64,000 bases of DNA from NCBI GenBank assembly GCA_025529335.1, contig JAMYHX010000218.1:1-64000 (forward strand), given 5' to 3'. The DNA is from Rhizopus sp. PT2906. Its lineage: Eukaryota > Mucoromycota > Mucoromycetes > Mucorales > Rhizopodaceae. Positions 13,454 to 23,717 of this stretch are shown piece by piece (position 1 is the first letter of the stretch; each line of letters begins with the position of its first letter). The notes beneath the pieces were generated by a model. The model was not told the origin of the DNA. It saw only the letters and a list, made by a program, of their open reading frames with translations, and did not search any database. The translations under genes were made by a program, and so were the position numbers.

Positions 13454-15848
13454 TTAAGATGTTGATGGCATTGTATGATCAGTATCACTATTTGTATCAG
13501 CGTTAGAAGGCGGTAGAGGAGAACCTTGACTTGGTTGTCTGAAAGAACTTGTGCTTGAAGAGATAGGAACCTCTGTAAACGCTCCTTGTCTTTTGACTTT
13601 GTCCATAAATCCAATAACTCGTGCAAGATCTAGGTCTGGGGGGTCACTCTCAATAGCCAGCGTAAGTGGTTCAACCAAGTCATCTATCTTTTCTATAGGA
13701 AGATTACAGCAAGCGGCTATCAATCGCTTACACTGCATCTCTTTTTCCATAAAGTGAGTTTGAATCTCTTCTATCTCCTTTTTCAATGACCCATCATTGA
13801 TCCTGTATGCTTCAACAACAGCTCGAAGTCTTCGTACATGTTCTTGCATCTTGTTCTTTTGCTCTTCTTCTGTTGCATCGTCAGATATATCTATGTTTAC
13901 ATTAAATAAGGAATCGATATCTTCATTCTCATCAAAGGTATCGATCTCATTCCGATTTGGCATCTGTTTTCCCGCCTTTTCCATCGTTTCTTCCAAACGC
14001 GCCCACCCATTTTCAAGCGCAGTTTCTATATTGCGAGTCTTTTGTTGTGCTTCAGAAAGCTTTTGAGATTGGACTTGACGCTCTTCCAATTCTTTACGTG
14101 TCGACTCCAGTTCTTTCATTACATCATCAAGCTCATTTTGTATAGAATTTAATTGTTGTTCTTTGCTCACTAGCTGAGCACCGTATTCTTCATCAAGAGC
14201 ATCAACAATTTTTTGTACAGCTACGTTATTTCAAAAGAAAACAGTTAGATCAAGACTGTATATGCTGCCATCTTTGATATTGTATTTACTAGCAACTATT
14301 TCCTTGCCTCTTTGGCTTGGACCATGCGTCTTTTTAGTAAATGAGAGCATATCTGATGGTCCTGCCTTGTAGTCCTGTGCTTCCTAAACAGTAAACCCTC
14401 GTAAGATATAACCATACATTTATATTTAATTGTACTCACCGCTTGCTGATTTTGAAGGGCTGGTAAGTCCCCGTCTTCATAGTCTTCTGATGCCAATCCA
14501 ACGTTATTTTCTGTGATTTTGGTAGCGCCTGCTTTCATTAAGAGTTCGAGAATCTCATGGCTGTTTAATCTCGCTGCGATTGTAGTAGCTGTATCACCTA
14601 ATGAGTCTTGCATATTAATGACAGATTTATGCTCTTCCTTGCTTGTAATAGTCTTTAAAAGGTAGTCTACATAATAAATTGCAGCATTACTACGCCCTGA
14701 GATACCAGATGTAAGGCATGCGTGATGTAGTACGCTTCTTTTTTTGTTATCAGCTGTAGTAATAGAGCCTTTGAGCAGCTCTAAAATTTCGGGAAAGGTT
14801 CTGTTTTCAAAATTATTTGTGACTAGGACACTACGCATGAGTGCTGTTTCACCAGAATAGTTTGCACAAGATATGTTTGCTCCTCTTGCTATAAGCTGTT
14901 CAACCGTCTTTACTCTTGCTAAAGCAGCTGCCCAATGAAGAGCGGTGTTACCAGATTCATCAATGACCATATCAATATTAGAGGGTGATGCGCTGTTCTG
15001 AAGTACCTCTAACACATGCTCTGGATTATCAGTTAAAAATATAGACATCAAAATACTGCGACTACGTTCATCTATTGCTGTATCCTCCTTTTGTGCCGCC
15101 ATATCTTCAGTGGCGTTCCGTAGCTCTGCTGGATTAGGCAGAGACAACATTGTATCCGTGTTCGCCTTTGGTTTCTTACGCGCTGGTGACCCTTCTTCAT
15201 CACGAGAGGGTAATGAATGTAATTGTGGACGAATATGAGGTAAATGCTGGTGTTCTGATGGAAAGCGAGATGATGGTTGAGTATGAGAAGGGGTATGCTT
15301 TGGTTTTTCATTCTCGACTGCTTGAGTGTTACTTGAGGTTTCCAATTTAGGGAGGCTATTATTTAAAGAGGATTGCTGTAAATTGCTTATATTTTCAGCA
15401 TTTTGTTTTCTTAAGGCTACGATAGCTTGTTCTTTAGTAGGCAAGGTATCTTGATTGTCGACTATAAGTGTAGAATTCACATCGAATTCAAACAATGGTT
15501 TTAATAGTTCATAGACGTTGTATCTTTCGGCCAACTCTTTACTTTTTTCAAATGGAATCCTACATGGACTCTTAGATAACAAACATTCGATATGAAGCGC
15601 CCACTCTATGTTTACCATGTTCCCTGATATTTTCCGTATCCACCTTGTATCTTTTCATGCTGGCCAGACAAGACTTCCCTTTCCAAGATTTTGGTTCTTC
15701 TTCCTTTATCAATGTTGGCAACTTTTAAAATCTGAGTTGCGTTCATGTAGGAATCATTTCGTCTACGCATGACAGCAACGCTATTGACAATCATTTCAAA
15801 CACTGGCACACCAGAATATGCTGCAGAGTAAATCCTACTAGTATACAT
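13454..15848 (-). CDS. MBP1: APSES/KilA-N and ankyrin cell-cycle transcription factor (MBF/SBF subunit, Mbp1/Res type)
   Basis: DNA-binding subunit of an MBF/SBF-type G1/S complex. Exons on the minus strand: 15848-15616, 15559-14440, 14383-14290, 14220-13454; total 2214 nt, 737 aa. Residues about 15-100 form the KilA-N/APSES domain (VAVMRRRNDSYMNATQILK, GGYGKYQGTW), whose Trp codon is split by intron 1. A low-complexity linker with a basic SPARKKPK patch follows. Ankyrin repeats span about 280-440 (SGNTALHWAAAL, SGETALMRSV, LGDTATTIAA). The C-terminus has a coiled coil (about 480-640), as in Swi6-binding Mbp1/Swi4 proteins. The domain order equals yeast Mbp1 and fission yeast Res1/Res2; which paralogue it represents cannot be told from this window. 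The C-terminal tail is Ser/Thr/Pro rich. Confidence 0.92.
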
Positions 15849-16309
15849 TTGTTATTTAAATTCTAAAAGAAAAAAGAAAAAAGTGTATATATTCACGCGT
15901 TCACACTGGATTTGAATTCAGTGGACTTATAAATCCACTGGTAATGTCTCCCTTTCTCGCTCTACCGTTGTTGCTTAACCACTTGAGAACATTATTTGAT
16001 TCATGATATTGTCAATCAAGTTAAAGGACTTCATGGTGCAACCAATCTCAGTCTGCATGTTAACGCCGGTCTTACAATATGCTCTCTTTTAGAATTATGC
16101 GACCTTAGCCTGAACTGTATTCTAAAGCATTTCTGATAAACAAAATCCAAGCGATAGATATATTAGCCCTATATTCTAGCATTGTCATGAGCGATTTTTA
16201 CTCTTTATCTTTGGTTGTGATTTATGTGATATTTAGTAAGCTTTATTAATGTATAGATATTTGTAACATAAATTATATTCTAAATAGATATATTGTCTAT
16301 AGCAGAAAC
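15849..16309. other. Intergenic region with hairpin and degenerate tRNA-like segment
   Basis: This 461-bp gap lies upstream of the APSES gene. Around 15897-15988 the minus strand shows a near-complementary pair of ends, an AGTGGTTAAGC element, a TTCAAATCC element and an AGTGGA/TCCACT stem, which resembles a decayed class II tRNA. The remainder is AT-rich and without recognisable features. Confidence 0.3.
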
Positions 16310-18423
16310 TTAATGATCACTACCAAGTTCTTCCATATCTTGTTCAGAGTATCCCAATAATGTCAATACATATTTTAGACTCTTTTGATTAATTCTTGCC
16401 CTAGCCTGTTCTTGTACTCGAGGCTTCGCGTTAAATGCTATACCCAGACCAGCCTTGTTTAGCATCCATAAATCGTTGGCACCGTCTCCTACGGCAATAA
16501 CCTGGTTCAAAGTAACACCTTCTGCTTGCGCAATAACTTCCAGCAACTCTGCCTTACGAACACCATCAACAATTGGTCCAACAGTTTCACCTGTCAAAGT
16601 AAGTCCATCAGAAGAAACCTTGAGCTAAAACAATCTTAAATGAGCGTATGATAAAGTTTATAAAGAAATGATTCTACCTGGTTTGCAAAAGCATAATCCA
16701 GACCTAGTTCAGACTTTACATAATTAGCTAAGGGTAAAAATCCACCTAGTGTGAAGAGCAGCATCAGTGACATGTCTTGACCAGCATTTATAAAATAGCT
16801 TACCACTAATGACTGCCAACTTGAACCCAAGCTTCTTGAGCGCACGACAGAGGAAACGAGCCCCTTCGGTGAAGGTGAGGACTCTCTTGATGTCTTCTAG
16901 TACCTGCACACTTGTACCGTTTAAAAGGGCAACTCTACGGCGTAATGATTCTTTAAAGTCAATTTCTCCGTTCATGGCAGCTTCTGTAATAGCCTATGAT
17001 AGTAAAGTCAGAAAGAGATTGTCATATCATTACAAACACATACAGAAACTTGATCTACAACTCCTGCGTGTCTAGCAATCTCGTCAATAACTTCTTGGTA
17101 TATCAAGGTTGAATCCATATCAAAAACGACCAATCTCTTGTTCTTTCTAAAGACGTCATCTTGTTGAAAAGCAATATCTGTTCCAAGCCCAGATGACAGT
17201 TCGATCAACTCTGTACGAAGGGCATTCATGTCAATGCCTCTTGGAACACTCAATCTAAAATCTGCACAAGAAAGCTTGTCATTTCCCTTATTCAGTCGAA
17301 TCATTTTTTCTACAGAGATGCGATGTCTTAATAACAGCTGAGTCCATTTGCTTAAGAACACAGAGCTCAATCCATTTTGATTGAGAACTGTAGCTGCATA
17401 TTTGATACGTCCTGAGTAGGGTGCTTCTTCAAGTGAAGAAGGTATGTAAACGGGCTGTGGTTCTGATGGCGTCTTTTTCTTCTCCTTCTTTTCCTTTTGT
17501 TCTCTAATAAGAGGCTCCGTGGCTTGAGAATCGGGTATATCGTAGGTTAGAGTAGCATCCCATTTCTTGGCCGCTTCGGATAAATCACGGAAGATAGCCA
17601 CATTATCAGATTGCAAAGTGATCAATACACCAAATGTTACATTATGATAGAGACGAGAAAGCATGAAATCCTCTATGTCACAGGGATGTCGAGCCAAGCA
17701 GTTAAGCACAGCACCTACGATATCAGTACCATGTGGTCCAGACAAAGATACCAGCACCTTTTGATTGGGCCCAACAAACGTAGGAGGTAGAACTGTGGAA
17801 GGGTTCAAATTGTGCTGAGATCTGCTTCGTACCATAGCGGGTGATGTAGCATGAATGTTGTTGACAGCTGCGATATGGACACCAGAGTACTGTTCGTTTA
17901 ACTTGTTCATCAAATCCTTCTTTAGCTGTGTCAATCCTTCAGCCTTGACTAAAGGAAGAGAGGCTACACGTTGCAGATATGGTTCTGATAAGGATAAACC
18001 AGAATGACGATCGTTTTTCTTGAGTATCTTTGTGATGCCTGTGTAGTTGAGAAATACAAATCTTTCGAGCAAGATAATTCTCTTCAAAAGTTCAGTTGTT
18101 GCCTCATAAGAATTTCCAGAGACAGTCTCAGGTCCCTCTTTAAGTAAAGACTGTAACTCTGATTCAAAAAAAGTTGCTGATTTCTGTACTTGTTCGTCCA
18201 ACTTTTCAATGAATGCCACCTCACACTTTTGCAATTGACCAAGACGGTCAGAGACAAGTTGAGAAAACGAAGCAGGTTGTTCAGTTGATATATCCAATTT
18301 GATAGTGCTTGAATAAACATCTGTCTTTAAGAAAGTCTTTAAGGCGTCATAGTCTATACAGCTCTGTGCATATGCTGGGGGTAAGTTTGCTTTTCGCTCT
18401 TTCAGATAGTTTCCAAACTTCAT
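16310..18423 (-). CDS. SER2: SPX domain-phosphoserine phosphatase fusion
   Basis: Phosphoserine phosphatase catalyses the last step of serine synthesis (phosphoserine to serine). Exons on the minus strand: 18423-17044, 16993-16804, 16745-16678, 16624-16310; 1953 nt, 650 aa. Residues 1 to about 165 are an SPX domain: MKFGNYLKERK start, Y-A-Q-S-CIDYDALK helix, and the basic C-terminal signature NYTGITKILKKNDR. Residues about 220-300 are an ACT-like domain (KVLVSLSGPHGTDIVG), as in long SerB proteins. Residues about 430-640 are the HAD phosphatase: catalytic DMDST at 435-439 and GDGANDLWML near the C-terminus. SPX domains bind inositol pyrophosphates and report phosphate status, so allosteric control by phosphate is a reasonable inference. 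Standard fungal Ser2 lacks SPX. All catalytic motifs are intact and no intron coincides with the SPX boundary, so a mis-joined model is unlikely. Confidence 0.9.
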
Positions 18424-19643
18424 ACTCTGAAAAGAAAAATTTCATGTTGATAAGATGCTGGATGATATAAAAAGGAGCAGTCCCGATGAATGACTCAAAA
18501 AGCATACATCAATCATAAATTATGATTTCCTGCATTGATTGGGCGTCGAAATAAAGATGATGCTTTATTGTTTAACAAGATAATAATCTGAAGAAACAAT
18601 ACCAACCAACCTTTATCATAATAAAGGATAATTTTGCTTACCGTGCGTATGGATGAAATGTTTCTTTATTTGTCAAATCTAACGTTCGTGACGTAAGTAT
18701 GACCAGAACAAGCTGCCTTTTTTTTCTTTTTTTGTCATTTTCAGTGTATGCACACGACACTTTTGAATTGTGCTTCAGTTGAACAGTCTTGGCTAAATGT
18801 TTAACTTTTCCAAAATAGAAAATGAACTTGTTGTATGATTGCAAGGTTGAATTAATTATATAAAATCACAGGCAACTTTCGGATGCAGATATGGCCTCTC
18901 CTATTTCAAAACATCTAAAGTACAATGCTGATTAGTTTAGTCTGATGAAAAGTTGAATTTCATGCAGCTTACAATACACCAAACATGCTTACTATGAAGC
19001 TTTCTTCAGCAACTAGGTTGGTATACAGCATCAGAAACTTTTCAATCGCATCTGATGATACCCTTAAATCTTTTTTTATTCTGGAAATGAAGCTATTACT
19101 CTTAGAAATCTGCAACTTGTTTTAATAATTCATATAAGTAGCAGTAAATGCGGTAAGTTGAAAGAAACGCTAGCAACACTTCAATATTGAACCGTAAGCT
19201 AGGAATTGTGCCTGAGACTGCTTTTCCGGTCACGTGAATTACCTAAAAAGGAAATAAAATTTTGATATAAATTTTTTACATCTCAACAGACGAAAGTTTT
19301 TTGCCTTTGTCGAATCTCAGTTTGCGCCGATATTTCGGCCAAGAAGTTGTCCAATCAATAGGAATATTGGTGGATTTGAGATGCGACAGTAGCTAAAATG
19401 ATGATCAAGTACACCAAAGTTACGAATAGATAGGGACATTGGAAGCCAAAGGCAAATGTCGACACGGGTTCTTATCTGATAAAGACAAAAAACTTCTTTT
19501 GATTTTTTCATTCCTATTGAATTGTAAGTAAGGCAATACTCCAGCGCTTTGAATTCTCAAAATCAACTAAAATCACCAGTCTTTTAAAAGAGCAGATACT
19601 TCAAAGAAAATCAAGATTTACTCTGTCGACCCTAGGAGGCAAT
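18424..19643. other. Intergenic region upstream of SPX-phosphatase gene
   Basis: About 1.2 kb hold the promoter side of the SPX-phosphatase gene and AT-rich sequence. Short open frames exist on both strands (for example minus 19511-19317) but show no recognisable family or codon pattern. Nothing further is supported. Confidence 0.4.
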
Positions 19644-19888
19644 ATGCCATTTATGCTCAGCAGAGAACAATTTCCTGTAAAAAACTGTGTTTCGCTATGA
19701 CAATCAATAAGTCCCAAGGCCAATCGTTGAAGTATATAGGAGTTGACTTGCGGCGTCCGCCGTTTATGCATGGTCAGCTATATGTCGCATTGTCAAGGGT
19801 GACTTCTCTCTCTGGCGTATCAGTCCTTTTACCAGAGAATATTGATATAACCAACAATGTTGTTTACTCAGAGCTTTTGCTCAATTAA
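19644..19888 (+). pseudogene. C-terminal relic of a PIF1-like (Helitron) helicase
   Basis: The C-terminal end of a PIF1-family DNA helicase, of the type carried by Helitron transposons, is present without the rest of the protein. In one frame the sequence reads PFMLSREQFPVK. After a 1-nt frame change near 19680 it reads CFAMTINKSQGQSL, GVDLRRPPFMHGQLYVALSR and SGVSVLLPE, then a stop at 19886-19888. TINKSQGQ and the YVALSR motif are the last conserved helicase motifs (V/VI) of PIF1 and RecD-like enzymes. No Walker A or earlier helicase motif is found upstream, and the frameshift shows it is dead. I did not identify Helitron termini. Confidence 0.75.
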
Positions 19889-19952
19889 TATATCCATTAT
19901 GCCCAACTTACTGTAACCTTTTGGACGAATTTGGTAGGTACGTTCAAAAGCA

Positions 19953-19960
19953 TATAAATA
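19953..19960 (+). promoter_or_regulatory. TATA box-like element
   Basis: A perfect TATAAATA followed by a pyrimidine-rich leader about 300 bp upstream of the shortened Fanzor copy. It is the clearest TATA element in this island. Whether it drives a transcript is unknown. Confidence 0.4.
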
Positions 19961-20260
19961 GCCTTGGTCCTTGCCTCTCCTTGTCAAGAATAATTCAATT
20001 AAAAAAAAAATCAACCAATTGAATCAAACCCCTTTTCTTTTCTTCATATCTTTCATACAATAAACAGGACATAACTTTTGTTATAAAAGTTCCTCATCTC
20101 TTTTTATCTTTTACTTTATTTTACTCTTCACAGTTTGATCAACTTTAAAAGATCTGGTGGTCACTTCAAGCACCTAAACTTATAAATCTCAAGAAAACTT
20201 TCTATATTAACAACAACCCCTACAACCCATAAGAAAAATTACATTACTTATGCTCAACTA

Positions 20261-20736
20261 GTTGACCACATTACTCAACTGGTATACGCTGGGTCCATTT
20301 TTGCTAATTGCTATCTCTTGAAACTTCTCGAAAATGGTGAAGAACCACCTGTAGTCACTCAGAATTTGTTCTATAACATATTTTCCATCTTTGCTGGCCA
20401 AGGAAAGCATGCCTCTGATAGTATCAAGAAGAGCTTCAAGACCTTTTGTGAATCTACTTCTTTTACTTAATCTGGATCAAAGCGAAGAGTACACTCTGTC
20501 CTCAAGCGTGAATCTTGTGGTATGGTGTGGAATCGCGATGTGAATAGTGCATTAAATATATATGGTATCTTTGTTTACAATTCAAAACACGACAATGAAA
20601 GTCCTTCAAAGGACTAATTATACCATGGATTCAATGCGCTGTCCATAACGGCATTGCATTCCTTAACGTCTCAGTAAGTATAAAATGAATAATACGTTAC
20701 TTTTTATTCATTAGTCTTCTAGTTAAACGAGAATAG
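20261..20736 (+). mobile_element. Internally deleted, 5'-truncated copy of the Fanzor element
   Basis: This stretch is closely similar to two separate parts of the Fanzor locus at 51-54 kb. Its first about 210 bp match 52025-52238 (GTTGACCACATTACTCAACT and onwards). It then jumps at a CTG shared by both sides (20472-20475) to 54064 and continues to the same right end (GAATAG) as 54344. Roughly 1.83 kb of coding sequence is thus missing, including RuvC-I and RuvC-II. The zinc-ribbon tail (CGMVWNRDVNSALNIY) and the 3' flank are kept. An in-frame TAA lies just before the junction and no in-frame ATG is visible, so no protein is expected. It may still encode a guide-RNA-like transcript from the retained 3' end. 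Confidence 0.85.
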
Positions 20737-21009
20737 TATGTAATTTTTATATTTTATGATCTGTCAAACCCTCTCTTCAAAATAGCATAAATGTCCACTT
20801 TATTCTAGTCAGAATCAATTTTTAGATCACGGAAATAACTTATATATTCTTATATATCAGCATCTAATTGCTTACCTTGTTTATTTTCTTGGCATTATGT
20901 TAGTTTGGTATAGTATTAGTGAGCATGGTTCAGATAAAACACAGAATTGTAAACAACGTGATATGTTTTATTGAATCAGGCAGTAAATGTAATGAAAAGA
21001 AGGTATCAA

Positions 21010-21904
21010 TTAGTCAGTATCTTTTGTGTTGGCTATCTGATCAATAGCGCGAAGTCGACGAACAATTCTATCCATTTCTTCTTTAGCAACCAACATATTT
21101 TCCTCGTGCGAAAGAGTGTAGGCTTCTGATTGTTCTAGTCTTTTACGAAGCTGCTCAACTTCTTCATACACTTGTTTTATAGTCTCTATTTGTTTCTGCT
21201 CTAATAGTTTATGTTCTTTTTCCAGTGCCTGAATATCCATTCCTGACTGTAACTCGTTTTCCATCTTTTGCTGAATCTCTTGCTGAAGTTGCAATGTTTG
21301 CGCTGATGCTTTTTCAAGTTCTGCATAAGCCTTTTCAATCTCTTGCTTCATGTTTTCCTTATTTGCTTTATGTGTCTCTTGCATCGACTTTATAACCGCT
21401 TTCACTCGAACAGCTTCTTCCTTTGACGTTTTTTCGAGCTCAGCTTGTTCTGCCTTTGCTTGATTTAACTGGTCATCAAGTTCTTTAAGATGGCCCATGC
21501 CTTGTCTAGCTGTCTCAATTTCGTCCATGTACTTTTTGACTTGTCCTTCAAAGAAGAAAGCGGTTGCCTTGGAGTTTTCTGCTTGTCTGTCTTTACGATT
21601 GCTCATGTCTGTCAATGTCTGAATCTCAGTCTTTAGCTTACGGTTGGTCTTTCCGCTTTCTTGTGCAGATAATTCGGCTTGCTTTGCTTGTTGTTTAGTC
21701 TGGTCTAGTTCAACTCTTAGCTGATTCAGTTCTTGTTCAGCCTGACTGATTTTTTGCTGAAGTTCCCCAATATCTGCTCCAGTTGTAGAACGACCAAGTC
21801 GCACGAAGCCTCCACTATCTTTTCTTTTGATAAGTTAGTGAATCACTAATAGTTATTGTGAATAACTCACTTTCTTGAACACCATTCACTTCTTCAGTTG
21901 CCAT
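21010..21904 (-). CDS. Coiled-coil protein, unknown function
   Basis: A 280-aa protein from two exons on the minus strand, 21904-21871 and 21818-21010 (843 nt). A short N-terminus (MATEEVNGVQE) leads into an almost uninterrupted heptad-rich coiled coil from about residue 25 to the end, high in Gln, Glu, Lys and Ala (for example LRVELDQTKQQAKQAEL, IVRRLRAIDQIANTKDTD at the C-terminus). No signal peptide, membrane segment or catalytic motif is seen. It may be a cytoskeletal or trafficking scaffold, but I do not recognise the family. Confidence 0.8.
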
Positions 21905-22381
21905 TACTGTTTAGCTGTGTAAAAAAGGGGAGGAAGAACGGGATTTCAAAATTAAATTATGTGCAGTTCATGATAATAGGAGTAGAATGGTTGACTGTCA
22001 GCTCAGGAGGGCCCCCTTCTTACTCTTTTCTTAAGACATTCTACTCGATAAAAAGAGATCTACGAATCTATTGGACAACGGATGTCTTCTTTTTGCTCCT
22101 AATTTATAAAGCTATAGCCTTCTCCCTTTCCTTTGTTTATCTTTGCTGTTTTTCCTTCAAATCCTTAAAAATGTATATACATATACATATATATCATTGT
22201 ATTTAAAAAAAGAATTTTTGAAAGAATAAGTTGTCCCATATGAGTGTATATATGTATTTATACAGGCATTTAGTTGTCTGTAAGTGGACTTGAAATATTA
22301 CTATAATCATTTTGTGGCTTGTATATCATCAATTTACAAAAGGCCATTTTTTTAGTTGTTTTATTTTTGCTTGATCCCAAC
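21905..22381. other. Intergenic region between divergent small genes
   Basis: This 477-bp AT-rich segment lies between the coiled-coil gene and the small ORF at 22382. It contains a run of TATA/CATA repeats near 22170-22195. No gene or element is recognised. Confidence 0.35.
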
Positions 22382-22612
22382 ATGAGCAGTAGAAAGCCTG
22401 AACTCGTTCCCCTTAATCTCAAAATAGATTCCAATAAAGAATTATCTATTTCAGGTGCAGCCTCCTTTTTGGATAATTTCTTACACAATGGTGTCGCGAT
22501 CCATGCTGCCAATAATACAGTATCTGCTCAACTTCATCAATTGCATCAAGGATTAAAAGAAGAAAAGAAAAAGCATCGCAATCATCCAACAAAAGAAGAC
22601 AAAGAGTTTTAA
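22382..22612 (+). CDS. Small hypothetical protein (76 aa)
   Basis: A single-exon ORF starting MSSRKPELVPLNLK and ending in a charged tail (KKKHRNHPTKEDKEF). A central segment (ELSISGAASFLDNFLHNGV) could form one helix followed by a short amphipathic helix rich in His and Gln. An upstream in-frame ATG at 22319 would add a hydrophobic stretch and is less likely. There is no family assignment. The balance of codons looks coding, but the evidence is modest. Confidence 0.45.
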   Translation: MSSRKPELVPLNLKIDSNKELSISGAASFLDNFLHNGVAIHAANNTVSAQLHQLHQGLKEEKKKHRNHPTKEDKEF

Positions 22613-23192
22613 ACTTCAACACAATATTGTCATTTATTTCTTGTATATTATTATTATTCATATGCATATCATTCAGGAACTGTCATAATCAGAACTGCAT
22701 TTAATGATATCTCTTTCTTTGAAGACGTCTTTGGTGCTATATAAACAAACGTTAATAAAGGATCACAACATGTTTAGAAACTATTACTTTTTTCTTCCAC
22801 TTTAATCTCACTGTTATTATAGTAATAGGTTAGAGTGTAATATTAATTTTGCATTGCTTGCTTGTATGATGCTTGATGGTCTTGAATAAAGAAATGAAAA
22901 TCCAAGGGCTTCCCCTTTTATACAAGTAAACATATAACTATATCATGATATATTATCTATTGTAGCAATGAAAGCAAAAGTATCAGTTTACTTCGATGAA
23001 TTCACTTTGGATAAATGATCAAAAAATATCACATGAAAACAAGCAGCTTCATGTAACATTAGCCTATGTTGTTTCCCTTTAAAGCAGAAGGTATTTGGGA
23101 ACAAAGCATGACTAAAGCCAAAATTATATCCAAACTCACTTATTTATTCACTGTTTAATGAACTAGTTTTCATATATCTTTTTTTTATGAAG
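22613..23192. other. Intergenic region
   Basis: About 580 bp of AT-rich sequence between a plus-strand ORF and the 3' end of the Sel1-like locus. No RNA gene, repeat or coding signal is recognised. Confidence 0.35.
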
Positions 23193-23595
23193 CTACGAAA
23201 AGCGTTCCTGTCTGCTCCTCCTTGCATTCCTTTCTATTTTGGCAACTTGAAACTTTGCAGTCTTTTGATAGCATCTTACAGCCTCTTCATAGTCTTGATA
23301 CACATCTGTACCTGTATAATACATATCACCAATATTATACATTGCTCGATTACTGCCTTTCAAGGCCACTTGATAATCTGGCTGTGTTTCATAGTCGTTT
23401 AAACATAAACAACCAGCATTAGCCATGGCGTCACTGTTACCTTCCTAAGTGGCTTGCTTATTTATTTTGATTTGAAGAAGCAAGGTTGTTAGAAAACTTG
23501 AATGATGCACTTCATTGAGCTACAAATCATATAAATTAACCTTTTCATCAAAGCAGGATATAATTCTTTTTCAATGCTTTGATGAATGGTTTCTG

Positions 23596-23629
<34 letters not shown>

Positions 23630-23672
23630 GAGCAATCATGAAAAACAATACTAATTGACCTGTGACAAGTAA
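23193..23672 (-). pseudogene. Sel1-repeat (TPR-like) fragment, gene structure unclear
   Basis: The minus-strand frame at 23450-23193 reads GNSDAMANAG and then AMYNIGDMYYTGTDVYQDYE and AVRCYQKTA, a clear Sel1-like repeat (A-x-x-N-I-G-x-M-Y-x-x-G-x-x-V-x-x-D-Y). A further coding-looking piece with IHQSIEKELYPALMK lies at 23592-23540, directly after a 31-T tract that would serve as the acceptor pyrimidine tract. I could not join the pieces with good donors, and only one repeat is present, whereas Sel1 proteins usually have several. It is either a small gene whose exons I mis-assign or, more likely, a remnant. It sits just downstream of the UNC-45 gene on the same strand. Confidence 0.45.
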
Positions 23673-23717
23673 CATAACTCCTTGTCTGCTTGTAATGTAT
23701 AAATAAGATGGTTTTAT

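Noticed and set aside
15897..15988. Possible class II tRNA on the minus strand
   Set aside because: The ends pair and box-like elements exist, but the D-arm is incomplete, the T-arm is one base short and no convincing anticodon loop could be drawn. A tRNAscan search would decide.
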